Of a stretch of 64,000 nucleotides of DNA, positions 10,501 through 23,032 are shown one piece after another (the first letter of the stretch is position 1; every line of letters starts with the position of its first letter). Made by a program: the position numbers and the translations under genes. The notes beneath the pieces were generated by a model. It had not been told where the DNA came from and did no database searches. It saw nothing but the letters and a program-made list of their open reading frames with translations. The DNA is from Sycobia sp. Sy_11 (taxonomy: Eukaryota > Arthropoda > Insecta > Hymenoptera > Epichrysomallidae). The DNA lies in NCBI GenBank assembly GCA_018907035.1, contig JACCIC010000170.1, positions 62,001-126,000 of the forward strand. The letters run 5' to 3'.

Positions 10501-13282
10501 GCATGAAGATTTCGTAACCAAAAGTAGTTATTCTCGAGCAGTTTTTTTCTAATAATTATGTACTTGACTTTAACTATTTTTGAAGATCATTTTAAGATTT
10601 TTGATTGATTTGACTTTTCTTGCTTAACGATTTATTGATGAATGTGTCAATTCAAAAGTTATTCTAGATTAACGGTTCATTACAAACAGTAATTTAGACA
10701 TGAATTTCATTTTTTATAATAATTCTGTTTAACTATTTATCAGCTCTGTTCCATATCAGATTTTTTATATTTTATATAAGTAAATTTTTCTTATTAAAGT
10801 ATACTTAGTAACTTACCAGTAAACAATGTCGGTAAAAGATTCAACATAATTGTAGAACTCCAGCCATTGCATGCATGAATCACTATTAGAGCCCACACTG
10901 CAGGTGTACAGAAAATTTTGCGCCATGGGTAATGCACCTATCAAAAATTGAAAAATATTTTATTATTTATATAAATTAAAATATTTTGTATACTATAAAT
11001 CTTTATGAGTCTTCTTGATTTTATAACAGTATTATTTAGTTATACTACACAGAATTAGAAAGATATCACACAATAAACTTGAAATGCATATACTCAACTC
11101 GTTAAACTTCTTCCGATTAAAAAATTAAGAATAAGAGTTAATACTACTATAATGGCTTAAAGCTACTATAAGTCTTTGGCGATAAAATACTTTATAAATA
11201 AAATTTAAAAAAATTTTAATTTTTACCAATTTTAATTTTTATCAATTTTAAAACGGAAGAGATAATTTGACCTTTTTTTTCAATCAGTTGAATTAATGTT
11301 TGTTTAAATGAAAAAGAAGGACTTGGTGGGAATCTCGTTTCAGTTTCTTCAAAGTTGGTCCTTTACGGACATGTATTTTAATATTGTCCGAAAATTGGCC
11401 ATAGGTCGAGCGGAGTGTATACAACGCCAGTGTTATAAAATACCGCAGATGGACGCACAAGGTTTGGTGGGGAATCGAATCGTGAAAAGATTGTGGGTCG
11501 TTGTGTCAGCGATTATATTGGAGTTTCCGGAGAGCAAAGCGAAAAAAAATATTTGCTCGTTTTTCAAGATTTTTTTACGCGTTGGCTCAAATTTGTAAAC
11601 GTTTTTGACGTCGAGCTTCGAAATAATCACCTCTTCGCGACGGAGGGCTCAACTCCGAGGCATACCCTAGTGTGAAATGAGCATCGAGGAGGAACCAGAC
11701 GAGGCGACAGCAGAGGTGGTATGAGTTACGATGTGGCCATCAAAAAGAAGCCTGCCATAGCAGAACCCGCCAACATTGATCAGCCTGATGTCACCGTCAG
11801 CCCAAAGGGGGCTGTTGCCATGAACGAAGAGATGTTAGGTGGTAGCAACAGGTGACGGCAGGACCTCTGACCCGTGGAACAACCGTACCGAGGGAAGAAC
11901 GGTAGAGAGGGGGCTTACCGGGGTTGCGCGTGTCAACGCAACAAGGTGGCGACGGAAGAAGCAATACAATCCGAGACGACACCTGGAAAGGGATGATTTC
12001 GTTTCGGTTCTTCCCATGACGCCGAGATCGCCAACTCCACTGGGTCCACCGACTACTCCCCATTGCCGGGGTAATTCCCAGGTCGGGACGCCATCCACTC
12101 CATACCCGACGAGAAGGAAGTGACAGCATTCGTTGGCGCGATGAGAGGGGGCAGAGTCATGAGGACCTATAGCCTATATCCAATCTGTGTGCGTGGGGTC
12201 ATGTTCGGCGGCGTGGTAGCGATACCGATTACTCCGACGGTCGATCCGCCGCCGTATTACTATTTCAATTTGTTGGCAACGCATGCATGACACGCGCCAG
12301 TGTACTCGACCGGTGACCGCTACTGCTACAACTGTGGTCAGCGGAGGGAGAATTTAACGTCGTACCGAAGGTGTAGTGGACTGCACCGCGATTATCTAGA
12401 GAGAGAGAGTTCGGGCGGTCACTGAAGAGGAGTAGAGGCCGCCCCGAGCCTAGTGACGTCGAGTGAACAGAGACTTCGGAGAGGCGGATCAGTTCCAGGC
12501 CCGGCGAAGCAAAAAAGCCCATCGTCCCAGATCCAGTGACGGCGGTGACTATCGTGCAACGAGACGAGTTGGTGGGCGAGCGCGACTCTGAACCGTTCTA
12601 CCGGCTCGAGAATCTGTACCACAGTCGCAACTGATGGCGAAAGAGATGGGAAACGAACGACCAGGGAGAAATGTCGGCAGTCGTTATGAGACGTCAGAGA
12701 GTATACTTTGGTCCCAAGAGACTTGAGAGCTTGCCACCAGACATTTGTGAAGGTATCTTATGGGACCTCTATGTGGTGCTCCATTTATGGCAGTTTTATT
12801 TTTTATAGCGGGATCTTCGCGGTATCACCTTCATGATAATTCAAATTTTACCTTTTCATTTTCAATAGATGCAAGAGAGTTCTGTATGTAGTTCAGCTCT
12901 GCCGTACTGATCCGAGGATCATCTTTTGGTTTATTTGAAATGAATAATAACCAGCAAATGTACCAGATGATGCCGAGTCCGCCGAAGAAATAAAACGTGC
13001 TAGGCCAGCCTAACTTATCTGTCATTAAACCACAGATAGGTAGAGATACAATCATTGAAGCATAGCATCCAGAATAAGCTGCTGTTGAAAGTTGCGTTCG
13101 TTCAAGAGGTGGTGCCCAATTGGACCAAATGGCAACTATAGATGAATATCCTGTACCCTAGAGAAGTAACATTGTTTTTAATAAATCAAAGCTAAGATAG
13201 TCTAATATATGTACTTAAATTACTATATCGCTCCCTTTGTAAATGTAATTTTTTCATACTGTGATTCAAATCGCACCGTTGA

Positions 13283-13342
<60 letters not shown>

Positions 13343-16300
13343 ATTTTTAATGATCCTGTTGTTAAAAATGGATAAGCTGTGGATTTTCAAATTAAATGAA
13401 ATAATCAATTGGATTGGCTATAATGAAAAAAATCCATGTAATTGCTCTAAGCTATTTAATTTCTTTCAAATAATGTAAAAAAAAATTAAGAAAGTTATAG
13501 ATGATTACACATAATTATGTAAAAACACTATTTTAGGAAGTTTATAAAAATAGAGAAATAAACATTCAAAAACAAATACGAAAAAAATATCCATGTAGAA
13601 TATTGGCTTTTACATAATATGCATAAAAAGATATATAATATATTTTTTCATCTTCTACTAAAATAAATTTTAAAGACTTTAAATAATTCAATAGAAAAAT
13701 CTGAAACTCGGTCTCGGCCGTTTGACACAAGCACCGCTGTAAATATGTATGTATTTTATTTATAAACGCATGGAAGACCTCCGTCGCTGATTAGCTCCAC
13801 TATTTGGGAGCAATAATAGAATGACCTTAAATTGAATGAAGAAAAAATATTTCATAAAATTTTGTTTGAGTTCAATGGTCTTAACAACAGGATCATTTTT
13901 AATCGTATATGCGACGTGTCTTATATTACTACTATATGTAAATTGTAAAATGATCCTTGGTAGTATAAATATGCATTAATAAAGAAAATTTACCTCGACA
14001 ACTCCTTGTAAAATTCGAAGTGCAATAAGAGCATGAATACTCTGTCTTGCTATCAGTGGCATAAAGATGGTCAAAAGTGACGATATGCCGATACTAAAAC
14101 CAAAAACCTGTTTACCACTGATTTTTGTGGAGAGCCAACCTCCCAGCAATTGTGTTGATGCTAGGCCATAGTATATTGAACTGAGTACCAGACCTTTGTC
14201 CGAAGGAAGCCAATCGAATTCCTGCTCCTATTATTTAATTAAATTTATTTCTAGGTAAATAAAAGAATAACCCTAAATATTAAATCTAGTTTTGACATTG
14301 GCTATAAAATATCAAAATATAATACTCACAAAAACTGTGATATAGATAATTTTGAGATAATTTATAAGAACTTAAAAGAAGATTAAAATACCCTCACAAA
14401 GATTAAATTAGTCGTGATTGGAAATCGACTTCAGCGTTGCTTTTTTTAAAACCCAATCATGAGAAACCGCTGCAACGACTGATCATCGTGGCAACAACAT
14501 GAAAACTGATCAGGATGCATCATCATATGTATTCCTCAATACGCATTCTTCAGATCTTTTTGAAAGGATAATGAAACAATCGCACTTAGGGTTTTCTTCG
14601 AAAATATATATGTCTATTGTGGGGCAATTGAATTATTGCCCGGCTATTGATTCTTGGATAGGCTTTCTAAATAAAACGAATTTTAGATGAAATCAACGGT
14701 TCAGTAGTAAACATTTTGTCCATGACGATATCTCGTTCACTGGCAGTCGGTTGTGGATACGGGATGTGTAGAAAAAGATGGCCAACTTTGAATTGAGCTC
14801 AAAGTCGCTCGAAGACATGCACGGTCTCTTCGTATTGAAAATCCAAGTGGTCCTATACTAATTCATTTAATAGTGCTCTGATTAAATCTCAGCCAATGAG
14901 ATGGAGCAATATCGAAGGATTAAACATTTTCGGTTTGAGCAAATGAACTCGTCAAGTGAATCTCATTTGAACGTACTTTTTAATTAATAAGAGAAATTTT
15001 GACTTCCTATCTGAGCATCTTTGAAATCGCTGAATGTGGGTACGAGAGTACAGCTGATAACTACCTGGGTGAAACTTTTATTAAGATAACTTCCCAGGTA
15101 CTTTTATTTAATCAAACTTTTTGATACATGACCATTGTCTGACATTTAGTTTAGCCGTGTCATCACCATAAAAATGATAGCAGAGACATTTGTGGAGAGG
15201 AATATAGACATTAACATAAGAACGTCTTGCGTTTATTTTAGTTAATTGTTAAATGTGTATCGTCGCTCATTTTATTGCACAATTAAGAATCGAAAATCTT
15301 GTTAAATTTTATATTGAAATTTTTTTGTTTCTTGAATTGTTTTTCTATAGAATTCGTGATACAAAAAAGGAGTATAAATGAGAGAGAGAGAGAGAGAGAG
15401 AGGGAGAAAAAAGGGGAGAGAAAATTCAAAGAAATGATTAAAATCTACAGAAGGTAATTATGTAAATTCAATTTAGTATGACGATCATATTGAATTGGAC
15501 ACTGAAATTCTTAACATCGAAAACCTTTGATAAAAGGTATTTCACTTGGTTCTTTGCTCTCTGTGCCTTTCAGCCAAGAGAAACGATTTCCCAAATTTTG
15601 ACAGCTGGAGGGGGCAACGACCTGATGGCTCGACCGCAGTCATAGATAGAACAGTACGGAGGCAAAACTTCAGATGTAAGATGTACGTCGAAAGGAGCTA
15701 GATATACGGTGTATGGTTAGATATACGAGAGACGCATACAGGGGAGAGAATGAGGCGCGCAGATACTGGGCACTTATCAATCAGACATCCAGCGACTATC
15801 AGCACCTAAGCCGGGTCAAACAATAGACGGCCAGCAATCAACATCGGACTTGTACGAACAATCAACATCTCTGGACTAAATAAATTATTTACGAAATAGC
15901 GTTTTTCCTTCATTTATACTTTATTATAATTTCGGTATTTAACATTTAGTAGACTCGTTCACCTTTGAAGTTTCGGTATTAAGTGCGAGAAACTTGTTAA
16001 GTGATCGTTTCCAAAAAAATTAGACACATTGCACTGTCTATGTGCATAAACTGATATATCAAAATCCGTTGTTTCTCTGAATTGCAGTTTTTAAAAGGAA
16101 TTTTCACTACTCAGAAACTTTTTCAATATCTAAATGAGAATATTTTATCTTAAATTTTCAAATAATAAAAAAGAATGCTCGTTTTAATTTTCATTACGAT
16201 TTATCTTGTAAATCTGCAATATTTTGACATATGTTCTAGACGCTGTCAGCAAGGCCCCTCAGGCTAGTTGTATGTAACATTACTCGTTATTGGAAATATA

Positions 16301-16490
16301 TTAAACTTACATAATAAATATCGCCATTTTCATCTAGTAACGTTCTATTTTCTGTCATTTGAACAATCGCAATACTCATATTGATTGCCACGCTAAAATC
16401 TAGAAACCAACCAAAAAACATGAATATAGCTAATATGTTTCTGCGTCTCGTCCAAAATTTCCAAGCAGGTTGGATTTCAACATCCTCCAT
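7501..16490 (-). CDS. SLC17-type MFS anion/phosphate cotransporter, 7 exons
   Basis: The seven coding exons on the minus strand, in transcript order, are 16490-16311, 14221-13994 (or from 14227), 13157-12852, 10937-10817, 8306-8027, 7824-7704 and 7641-7501. All junctions are GT-AG and keep frame, giving 458 aa and a stop at 7501. Family marks are the motif-A-like GGWLSTKISGK (residues 87-97), WAPPLER (150-156), and a C-terminal EEWQKIFFLS...GSGDIQSW typical of insect 'putative inorganic phosphate cotransporter' and sialin relatives. TM1 lies at about 19-38, with an N-glycosylation site (N48) in the first loop and a usual total of 12 helices. Proteins of this family sit in plasma or vesicle membranes and couple Na+ or H+ to organic or inorganic anion movement; the substrate here is unknown. 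The usual YPxM motif near residue 140 is altered to GYSSIV. An acceptor-like TTTTTTAG directly before the ATG suggests an upstream non-coding exon. Confidence 0.9.
8318..8384. repeat. Tandem 35-bp duplication next to transporter exon 5
   Basis: About 32 bases beginning TGCGATTAAGTATTTC are repeated with a 35-base period (8318-8349 and 8353-8384). The repeat lies in intron 4, a dozen bases from the exon 5 acceptor. Each copy carries a branch-point-like CTTAAT on the gene strand, so the likely branch site is duplicated. Confidence 0.85.
8482..9693 (-). mobile_element. Defective mariner transposon 1
   Basis: Inverted ends match: ACAGTGTGTCCCAAAAGTT on the left (8483-8501) and its complement with one mismatch on the right (9674-9692). 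A TA follows on the right, and TC sits where the left TA should be. The minus strand encodes pieces of a mariner transposase in order: an N-terminal helix-turn-helix part (QRVAMKFCFKVAKSATET, about 9580), a second HTH part (RLIEKLIGIPKSTVRRI), then a catalytic part with LLQDNAHAH and SPDDFLFPKLK. Stops and frameshifts break the frame. It sits in intron 4 of the transporter in the same orientation and is unlikely to move by itself. Confidence 0.88.
11390..12720 (+). mobile_element. Ty3/gypsy retrotransposon remnant (integrase, then gag-like)
   Basis: From about 11400 a frame reads CYKIPQMDAQGLVGNRIVKR then LWVVVSAIILEFPESK; it continues one frame over as YLLVFQDFFTRWLKFV after an A run near 11542. 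This is the join of zinc-binding and catalytic core of a gypsy integrase; the first catalytic Asp (usually SAD) is replaced. Beyond 11680 the DNA becomes GC-rich, and at about 12320 it encodes CYNCGQRR...C...H, like a gag zinc knuckle. Integrase before gag is the reverse of normal order, so this is a rearranged or two-copy relic. It lies in intron 3 of the transporter, opposite to that gene. Confidence 0.65.
13287..13336. repeat. (AT)n microsatellite
   Basis: About 25 uninterrupted AT units in transporter intron 2. Confidence 0.97.
13704..13840 (+). mobile_element. 5'-truncated SINE copy
   Basis: Same family as the copy at 4530, but only from the end of the B-box region onward (CTCGGTCTCGGCCG) through CCGTCGCTGATTAGC. 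It lies in transporter intron 2. 5' truncation fits LINE-driven insertion. Confidence 0.8.
15381..15403. repeat. (GA)n microsatellite
   Basis: Short GA array in transporter intron 1. Confidence 0.9.
15540..15945 (+). repeat. Possible solo LTR or transposon scrap in intron 1
   Basis: A GC-richer island within the AT-rich intron 1 of the transporter. It contains an AATAAA near 15880 and ends with GGTATTTAACA, which is LTR-like. No matching second LTR, coding part or target duplication is visible, so the call is weak. Confidence 0.2.
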
Positions 16491-16499
16491 TCTAAAAAA

Positions 16500-18765
16500 T
16501 ATTTATTTGAATTTAGATATTTAATTAATATAATTATGAGGAAATGTGAAGAAACAATGTCGGATTAAACTACGCTAAATGCATTTTAAAAAGTTTTTCA
16601 AACAAGTAAAATTGACTTCTTTCCCAAATTTATGTCCCAAAACCCTTCTTTTATAACCATTATCTTCTTAAAACAATAAAACACGATTTGCTGCTTTTGT
16701 TAATATATTCTCAAAAAAGCAATCTTGCAATGAAAGTAAAATAAATAGTAGAATTTTTTTGTAATTAATTTTAGAAAAGAAACAATACAAATTATTTAAC
16801 ACTTTTGTTTTAATAGAAAACTATGAAATTGAGTAAAACCAATACATATTGTAGTTACTTGTAAAGATTTCATACGTTGATAATTTAATAATTTGAAGAC
16901 TTTGTAGAACTTTTCACTATCCCCGAGCCCGGATTTTGAGCACCTTTGTAGAAAGCCAACAGCTGACAGATTTGTGCAGATAGTAATTAAATCTGAGAGA
17001 TAGAAATATTTTTTTATTTGATTTATGACATAATTAAGGATTATAGTATGATAAATTGAATACAGATTAGTTAAAAAGATGAAGTTCCAGCAATTTTGAT
17101 CAAAGCGCATAGTAATTGAAGATAAGATTGGATTTACGAGCAGCATGAGTGAGCAAAAAAAAATGCAGGATGACACGTGGTAGAGAATGGAAACCTATAA
17201 TGAAAAAAAAAATTACTCAGAAAATAAGCATATGTTTCGCCAAAAATTGATCTAAACTAATAAACATCACTTGATATCATATTACTGGATTATAGGAAAA
17301 AATTGCTATAGTTAGTTTAAAACTCTGAATAATTCGCACGATTTCATGAATAAATTATTGGACGGCATAATAATGCCATTTGTTAGATTTTAATTTTATT
17401 ATATTATCAAAAAAGCGTTTTTACCTATTTCTAAAAAATATAAACATAAATATAAAAAATGGCAATCAATTGAAAAAAAATTATATTAAGTATCGAGAAC
17501 TTTGTTTATTAAAAAATATTTTGTAAGAAACTATATTTAGTTACATGCTAACACTAGAATTGTTCTTAGTAGTATACATTCGAATTTTATAGATATCAGG
17601 AAACTCATCTAAATGTATATATTAATATAGCTCCTACGTTTTATTTATCTTATTCAATGGATTAATTCAGTAGGAAATTAGTTTTAAAACCAATTATCTT
17701 GACATTGAATCTTAAGTCACATTGAACATGATTATTTCGTCTTGTAACGCTATAATATTTTATATGATTGAATATTAGTAAAATTAGGTTTTTATTTTGT
17801 ACTTTTACAGATGCACTCTTGCTAATAATAAAAAAAAGACCAATAGCAAGGTTTTTATACTTTAATATTCGAAAATTTCGCGTCCTAATATCGAATTAAT
17901 GTAGAAAAAAGTATTATTTTCTAAGTACGAAAGTACGATATTTACAAAATGACAAAATCAGAAAATGTTAGGCTGAAAGACTACAAGGATTATTTTAGAG
18001 ATAATTATAGAGTTATTTGGTTCAATTCCAATAGACACATGATCTATTTACAATATCGTGATCCTTGCAAAATATAGTTAAGCAAGTAAAGCCGCTCATA
18101 AATTTTAATCTTTCGAATCGAATTGTAGGATTTGCTAGATAATACAGAGCCAGTTAGATAAGTATTATAATGATTATAATGTTTATTTATGCAATTTTTT
18201 GCGTGCTTTTTGAATAGTTGTTTAGGGCGAAATTATTAGAAAAAAGCAAGGCTAAGAAGGAAATTAAATGTAGGCTTGAAAATAAAATTTCGTTAGCATT
18301 AAGATTAAAAAGAAAATCAAAAAAGTCTCCAGATATATTAACAAATATTTGAGCTCTATGTGCATGGTATTCGAAAGAATTGTATGGAAAACTGATGTAT
18401 ATTTTCTAGGACAATAAATGGTATCGCAAAATAAACTTCGTGGACAATAAACTTGAATATATTAGAATGTTGCGAGTTTCTCGGTGCTAATGAGACTGTC
18501 GAGATAAGCATACACGAAATAAATAAAAAACGACCGAATTTTGCTTGTTTTTTAGCCATCAAATTCAAATCATAAACTTTATCAATTTTGGTATGTGTTT
18601 ATGTATTTAAGTGAATGTGAGGATACGTATGATATTGTAATTTAAAAAGCTTTAAAATACCATTGTCCGCTCGTAATTTGACTCAACTTCTTGATTACTG
18701 TCTGATGCATTCGAAGTATGAAGACAATCTCGAAAACAAAAAGAAAGAAAGAAAAAGTTTCACTT
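16500..18765. other. AT-rich sequence upstream of transporter
   Basis: This should hold the transporter promoter and any 5' UTR exon. No clear TATA box or conserved element could be singled out. Open frames here are not protein-like. Confidence 0.3.
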
Positions 18766-18769
18766 TTCA

Positions 18770-19065
18770 CGAACAACTCGAGATAAAACGCAGATGAACT
18801 CGTCTAATCCCGAATGCGCTCGTGCACACGGCCAAATTGATCAGCTCGCGTAAGCCAAAGCCCTCCGAGCGAGCAAAGCCCGATCGCTGAGCTATGCGAG
18901 TTCGTTTCCAGATCGTAGGCTTCCACGCTCGGGCTGTAACTAGCCGAGCCATCGCATCTTACAATCCTTAATACGAGTTTGCCCGACGCTGCGAACGAGA
19001 ATTGGTTTATCGGCGCCACTAGCGTTCCGACCGAGTAAATCCACTGCACGCTAACTTTGAAGTAT
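18770..19065. other. CpG-rich island
   Basis: A GC-rich patch of about 300 bases with minus-strand open frames of 61 and 81 codons in different frames, neither recognised. It ends near GGCGCCACTA (19012-19021), a 10-mer found twice more in the window. It is possibly a promoter. Confidence 0.3.
19012..19021 (+). promoter_or_regulatory. GGCGCCACTA motif, copy 1
   Basis: One of three identical 10-mers on the plus strand (others at 43272 and 56379). The core GCGCCACTA resembles part of the insect CTCF consensus with a mismatch. An ATG-led open frame of 91 codons begins 47 bases downstream but is not recognised. Confidence 0.25.
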
Positions 19066-19959
19066 AGATGAACTGGGCAGCTTTAAAACGAAGACATAAG
19101 AGTCGGCAATGTACGCCATTAAATATGGCAGAAAATCGTGTCCATACCATGTTTTTTTTTTTTATTGTAGATAGTTACTGGCCTGAATTATTCAATTTTA
19201 TAAAATTACTGTTAGCAACTTCGATCGTATATTATACTTTGTTAGTTAACGCCACCTTAAGTTCGAAATCACGACTTTGGCACAAATTCGCGGCACTCCT
19301 GCCGATTGACAATAAAATTGACAATAAAAGCAGTAAAATGTAGTTGAACGCTAAATCGGCGGGACTTAATCTTTACCTCGCAAACCTTTCCATCTACGAT
19401 TCGTTCGGGTATTAACTATATCGCGAGGTAAACAATCAAATGTCAAAATTCTGATAAAGTTCATTGCTTTTATACTTAGTAAAAAATACACGCGCGAATG
19501 CATTACTTTCTCGTCTCTTTTGCAATCTTTCTGACAACTTTTTTGGAATTTTATATTTACGATCATATATAATATTTATTTTTATCGACATAATGCTAAA
19601 TGAAAAATTTTTGAAAAATTTTTGTTTTATTCGTCATTTTATCCAAAAAAATAATTGTATTGTAGATCATTTATAATTTATAATTTTCAATTTACTGTAA
19701 TTTATTATAAATCCAATATATCTTCGTGCCGAAAAAAATTAACTTCTTATGTAAATGTCAGATCGATAAATTGATAATAAAAAATAATATCCTAAAGCCA
19801 AAAAGTTAGTTATCTAATTGAAATACGTTACTGTATATAAAAGTTTAGCCCCAAAAATTGTTACTATGTTACATCATTCTAAAAATTACGATATATCCAA
19901 GATTTACAATTAAATCTTGTCATACCAAGAAATAGACGCGTCATATTGGCAGCAAGTAT

Positions 19960-20450
19960 CTTAAAAAACAATTTTCGAATCTCCAGGGCACGAGGACAAC
20001 CGGGTATAATTTAAACGGCGAAATACAGAAGTCAATGTCCCCGTTGCCGAAACTTCAGCCACGCGCGGTCGCTCGCATTCATCAAAGCGCGCTTCCGGCT
20101 CGGAAAATTCGCTCGCTCGTACGAGCGCGCGTATAATAGGGGGGGGGGAGGAAGTGGTACGCAATTACGCGTCATAGGCGCGAACAGAGCCGGTGCATGG
20201 GCCGCGAGCAATCGCGATTACACGGCATATCGGTTATACGTGCCGGAAGAGCAGTGAATTTCGGGGCAGGACAGTAAGAGAGCGCGAGCGTTGAGCGCAA
20301 AACAAACCGCGAGTGTACATTCACATATAGGAACGAAATTGCGGACACACGCGTATGGGGTACTTATTGGTAAAAATAATAGTGCATCAAGGCCCGCAGA
20401 AGTTCGAATCGCCTTTTGGACCAAAAGCTTCACCTGCATGAGAATATTTG
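19960..20450. other. CpG-rich island, promoter-like
   Basis: About 490 bases rich in CGCG words, with a run of nine or ten G near 20140. Open frames of 67-73 codons on the minus strand show no recognisable domain. It could be the promoter or first exon of an unseen gene, or transposon DNA. Confidence 0.3.
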
Positions 20451-20599
20451 TTTAAATCCACAATAAAACTTTATCTATTTTTTTCCCTCTGAAAGTATTA
20501 TTAATTTAATGTATATTTTAGTTGAATATTGATCAAAACGTGATTATCTATTTCTTATATTATTTATATAATTATATACAAATATTTCTCTCCTTGCGT

Positions 20600-21260
20600 A
20601 AACGCGCGCATGTGCGTGTGTCTGCGCAATTTACAAATCACTCTTTCCCCACACATCACTCGTGGAAACCGAGAAATCAAGGCATTATATTGGATGATCG
20701 ATTATGTCCTTACAAACCTACATATTCTTCCTATCATGGTCCTGCACGTCTATACCGTCAGGGCCCTCTATAATCTATGATTTCTTTTCTGATTCTTTCG
20801 TATAATTTCGACACAATGCCTTTGGTCGAAATGCTCACTGTACCCCATCCATCAGGTAATGCCATCGTACACCTTGCCTATGCCTCCTGGAGACAGAACA
20901 CCTCTCCACGAGAGTTCTAGAACTGTTTTCGAATCTTATTCGGACCTTGGAGAGTGAAATAGAAACTGTGCCATGCCTTCACCTATTCCAATCATTATAT
21001 ACGTCTACGTTATTATATGCGCGGATATCACATAAATAACTGCAAAGCGACGTGAACAACTGTGCAATATTGTAGCTGACGTGTCTATTTTAGCCATTCT
21101 GTTCACTCAGTCGCACATTTGTAATGAGATGCGGCGAATCGACCTATTTTCCTTATCCATAGCCCGTTTTCGTTGCCGCTAGCCGATGGTACCGTTCTAT
21201 CATTTCGTGTGCGTACACCCTCTATTACACAGTTGCTGAGATTTGCGATATACCGTATCT
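20600..21260. other. Moderately GC-rich stretch, nothing recognised
   Basis: Base composition is less AT-biased than the surroundings, but no frame stays open or resembles a protein family. Confidence 0.25.
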
Positions 21261-21283
21261 TTATCCATAACCATAATATCAAT

Positions 21284-21285
<2 letters not shown>

Positions 21286-21333
<48 letters not shown>
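21286..21333. repeat. (TA)n microsatellite
   Basis: About 24 uninterrupted TA units. Confidence 0.97.
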
Positions 21334-21336
<3 letters not shown>

Positions 21337-22143
21337 ATATTTTCTAAGGCCGGAGACAAATAAATCCGATTTAAACAGAATCGAATAAATTTCATTGTTT
21401 ATTCATTATCACATTGTTTTTCATATTGCCAAATTCTAAACATTTAATGTATATAATTAATGTATTTTAAATATACTTATATCAATAAAACTGTATGCCT
21501 TCTTTTCGGCCACATTTAAAATATCTAGAAGTACGGTCGCATTTCGAAGGCAAGTATGAATAAATACAGTCTACGGACGACCGTGCTGCTTATATATATA
21601 TATTAAAGAGGTTTTCAAATGCTTATTATGTTGATATTAAACCGATATATTGATTCTATTTCTGCTTCATATAAAGTTAGTCCGTTTTACTACATTTCAA
21701 AAAAAAGTTAATGTAAAAAGCTTTTTTCATATGAAAGTTGTAACGCAAGTTGGACATTATTGTCATCATAATTATTATAATAATATTATTATAGTTTGTT
21801 AAAAGTACTGTAAAACCGAAAACAATAATTATTAGTTTCTTTTACTAGGCCTGCATGAAAAAAAACTTTCATATCATTATACATATAACTCTATAAGGTT
21901 TCTCTATAGATTAAATCTCGATGTGGATAAATTAATTTAAAATATTCGTAACAGTTTTTAGACACTAATTTTTTTGTGATATTTTTCAAATACATTTTTA
22001 TACAAGTTTTTCGCTTAAAGAAGTTTATGTGAAAAGTTTATCACTTTTCCGAGATGATTTCTTTAATGATTTAGACACAATCCTTAATGCACATTATCGA
22101 GCCTATTTATGTAAATATAATTTACATTCATCGTTCATAAACC

Positions 22144-23032
22144 TGTCTGAAACAGCAATTAGATATAACGACAAAGCTATAAATGGAATTAAAGGAGGTC
22201 TGAAATAAATGAAATTAATTTATTTGGATGTAATTTTATTGCTGTTTACACTGAAGTCTTTAATATACAGAGAGCCGAGCTCGTACGGCGCATGGTCTTA
22301 TATAGGGCTTCCCCACTCTCACTCATAGGTTTAGTCGAACGCGTCTTCAATCGTCCTATTACGTGCCACTTTTCCGTGCGGCCGATTGACTGCGCGCTAC
22401 ACTTTACTATGCTTTCCTCCTGTGGAAAACCCCTTGCACGCTGACTCTATGCTCCAGGAATTCATGCATTCCGGAGCTGAGTCTGCCGGACAAGAGAAAA
22501 TTCGGGATTTTTCTCTACCGTGGGCTTACGAGTCTATGCTCTGGCCGATCTAGCCAATGAGTATCACGCTCTACCCCCCTGCACAATTTCAATTCGCTCT
22601 CCTCAACTTCAAAAGACGGTATCATTCACTCTGAATAATGACAATTTTAGTATTTTCAAACGAATATAATACATAATCAAATTACATTACAATATTATAA
22701 ATATCACTAACGACATTAACAAGTAATTTTCTAACTATTTGTTGCGCGGAATCGCACGCATAGCTACATTTTACATGACTTATTTAATTAAACCTAAATA
22801 TAATCGAAACATAAACAATAATAATTTATCGGAATTGCCGATTCACTATAATTAAGTTTAATTATTTTCATTATAACATAACGTGTTAAATGTATTTAGG
22901 ATATGACGTGTAAATAAATCTTTATACATGAATTTTCTATATCTTTTGTTTTACTATAATTTATACTCTAATTTATTACTTTTATTACGATTCCATTTTA
23001 AACTTAGGGTTTCGATCAACTTAGGCTTAACA
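22144..23032 (-). mobile_element. BEL/Pao 3' LTR
   Basis: On the minus strand the LTR starts TGTTAAGCCTAAG (at 23032), directly after a purine tract ACGAGAGGGAGGAT (23046-23033), and ends CTGTTTCAGACA (at 22144). Inside it are TATATAAG (22304-22297) and downstream AATAAA (22240-22235), in the U3-R-U5 order expected for an LTR promoter and poly(A) site. The length is about 889 bp. The retrotransposon coding remains lie immediately upstream on the same strand. Confidence 0.75.

Noticed and set aside
11797..12622. Several open frames of 67-110 codons on both strands
   Set aside because: GC-rich retrotransposon debris; the frames overlap in conflicting directions and none is protein-like except the short zinc-knuckle stretch.
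12760..12851. Plus-strand frame reading MGPLCGAPFMAVLFFIAG, at first taken for a transporter helix
   Set aside because: It is on the opposite strand to the transporter, partly in its intron next to exon 3, and has no partner exon.
16796..17176. Minus-strand open frame of 126 codons
   Set aside because: Low-complexity, AT-rich translation upstream of the transporter with no family resemblance and no splice link to its first exon.
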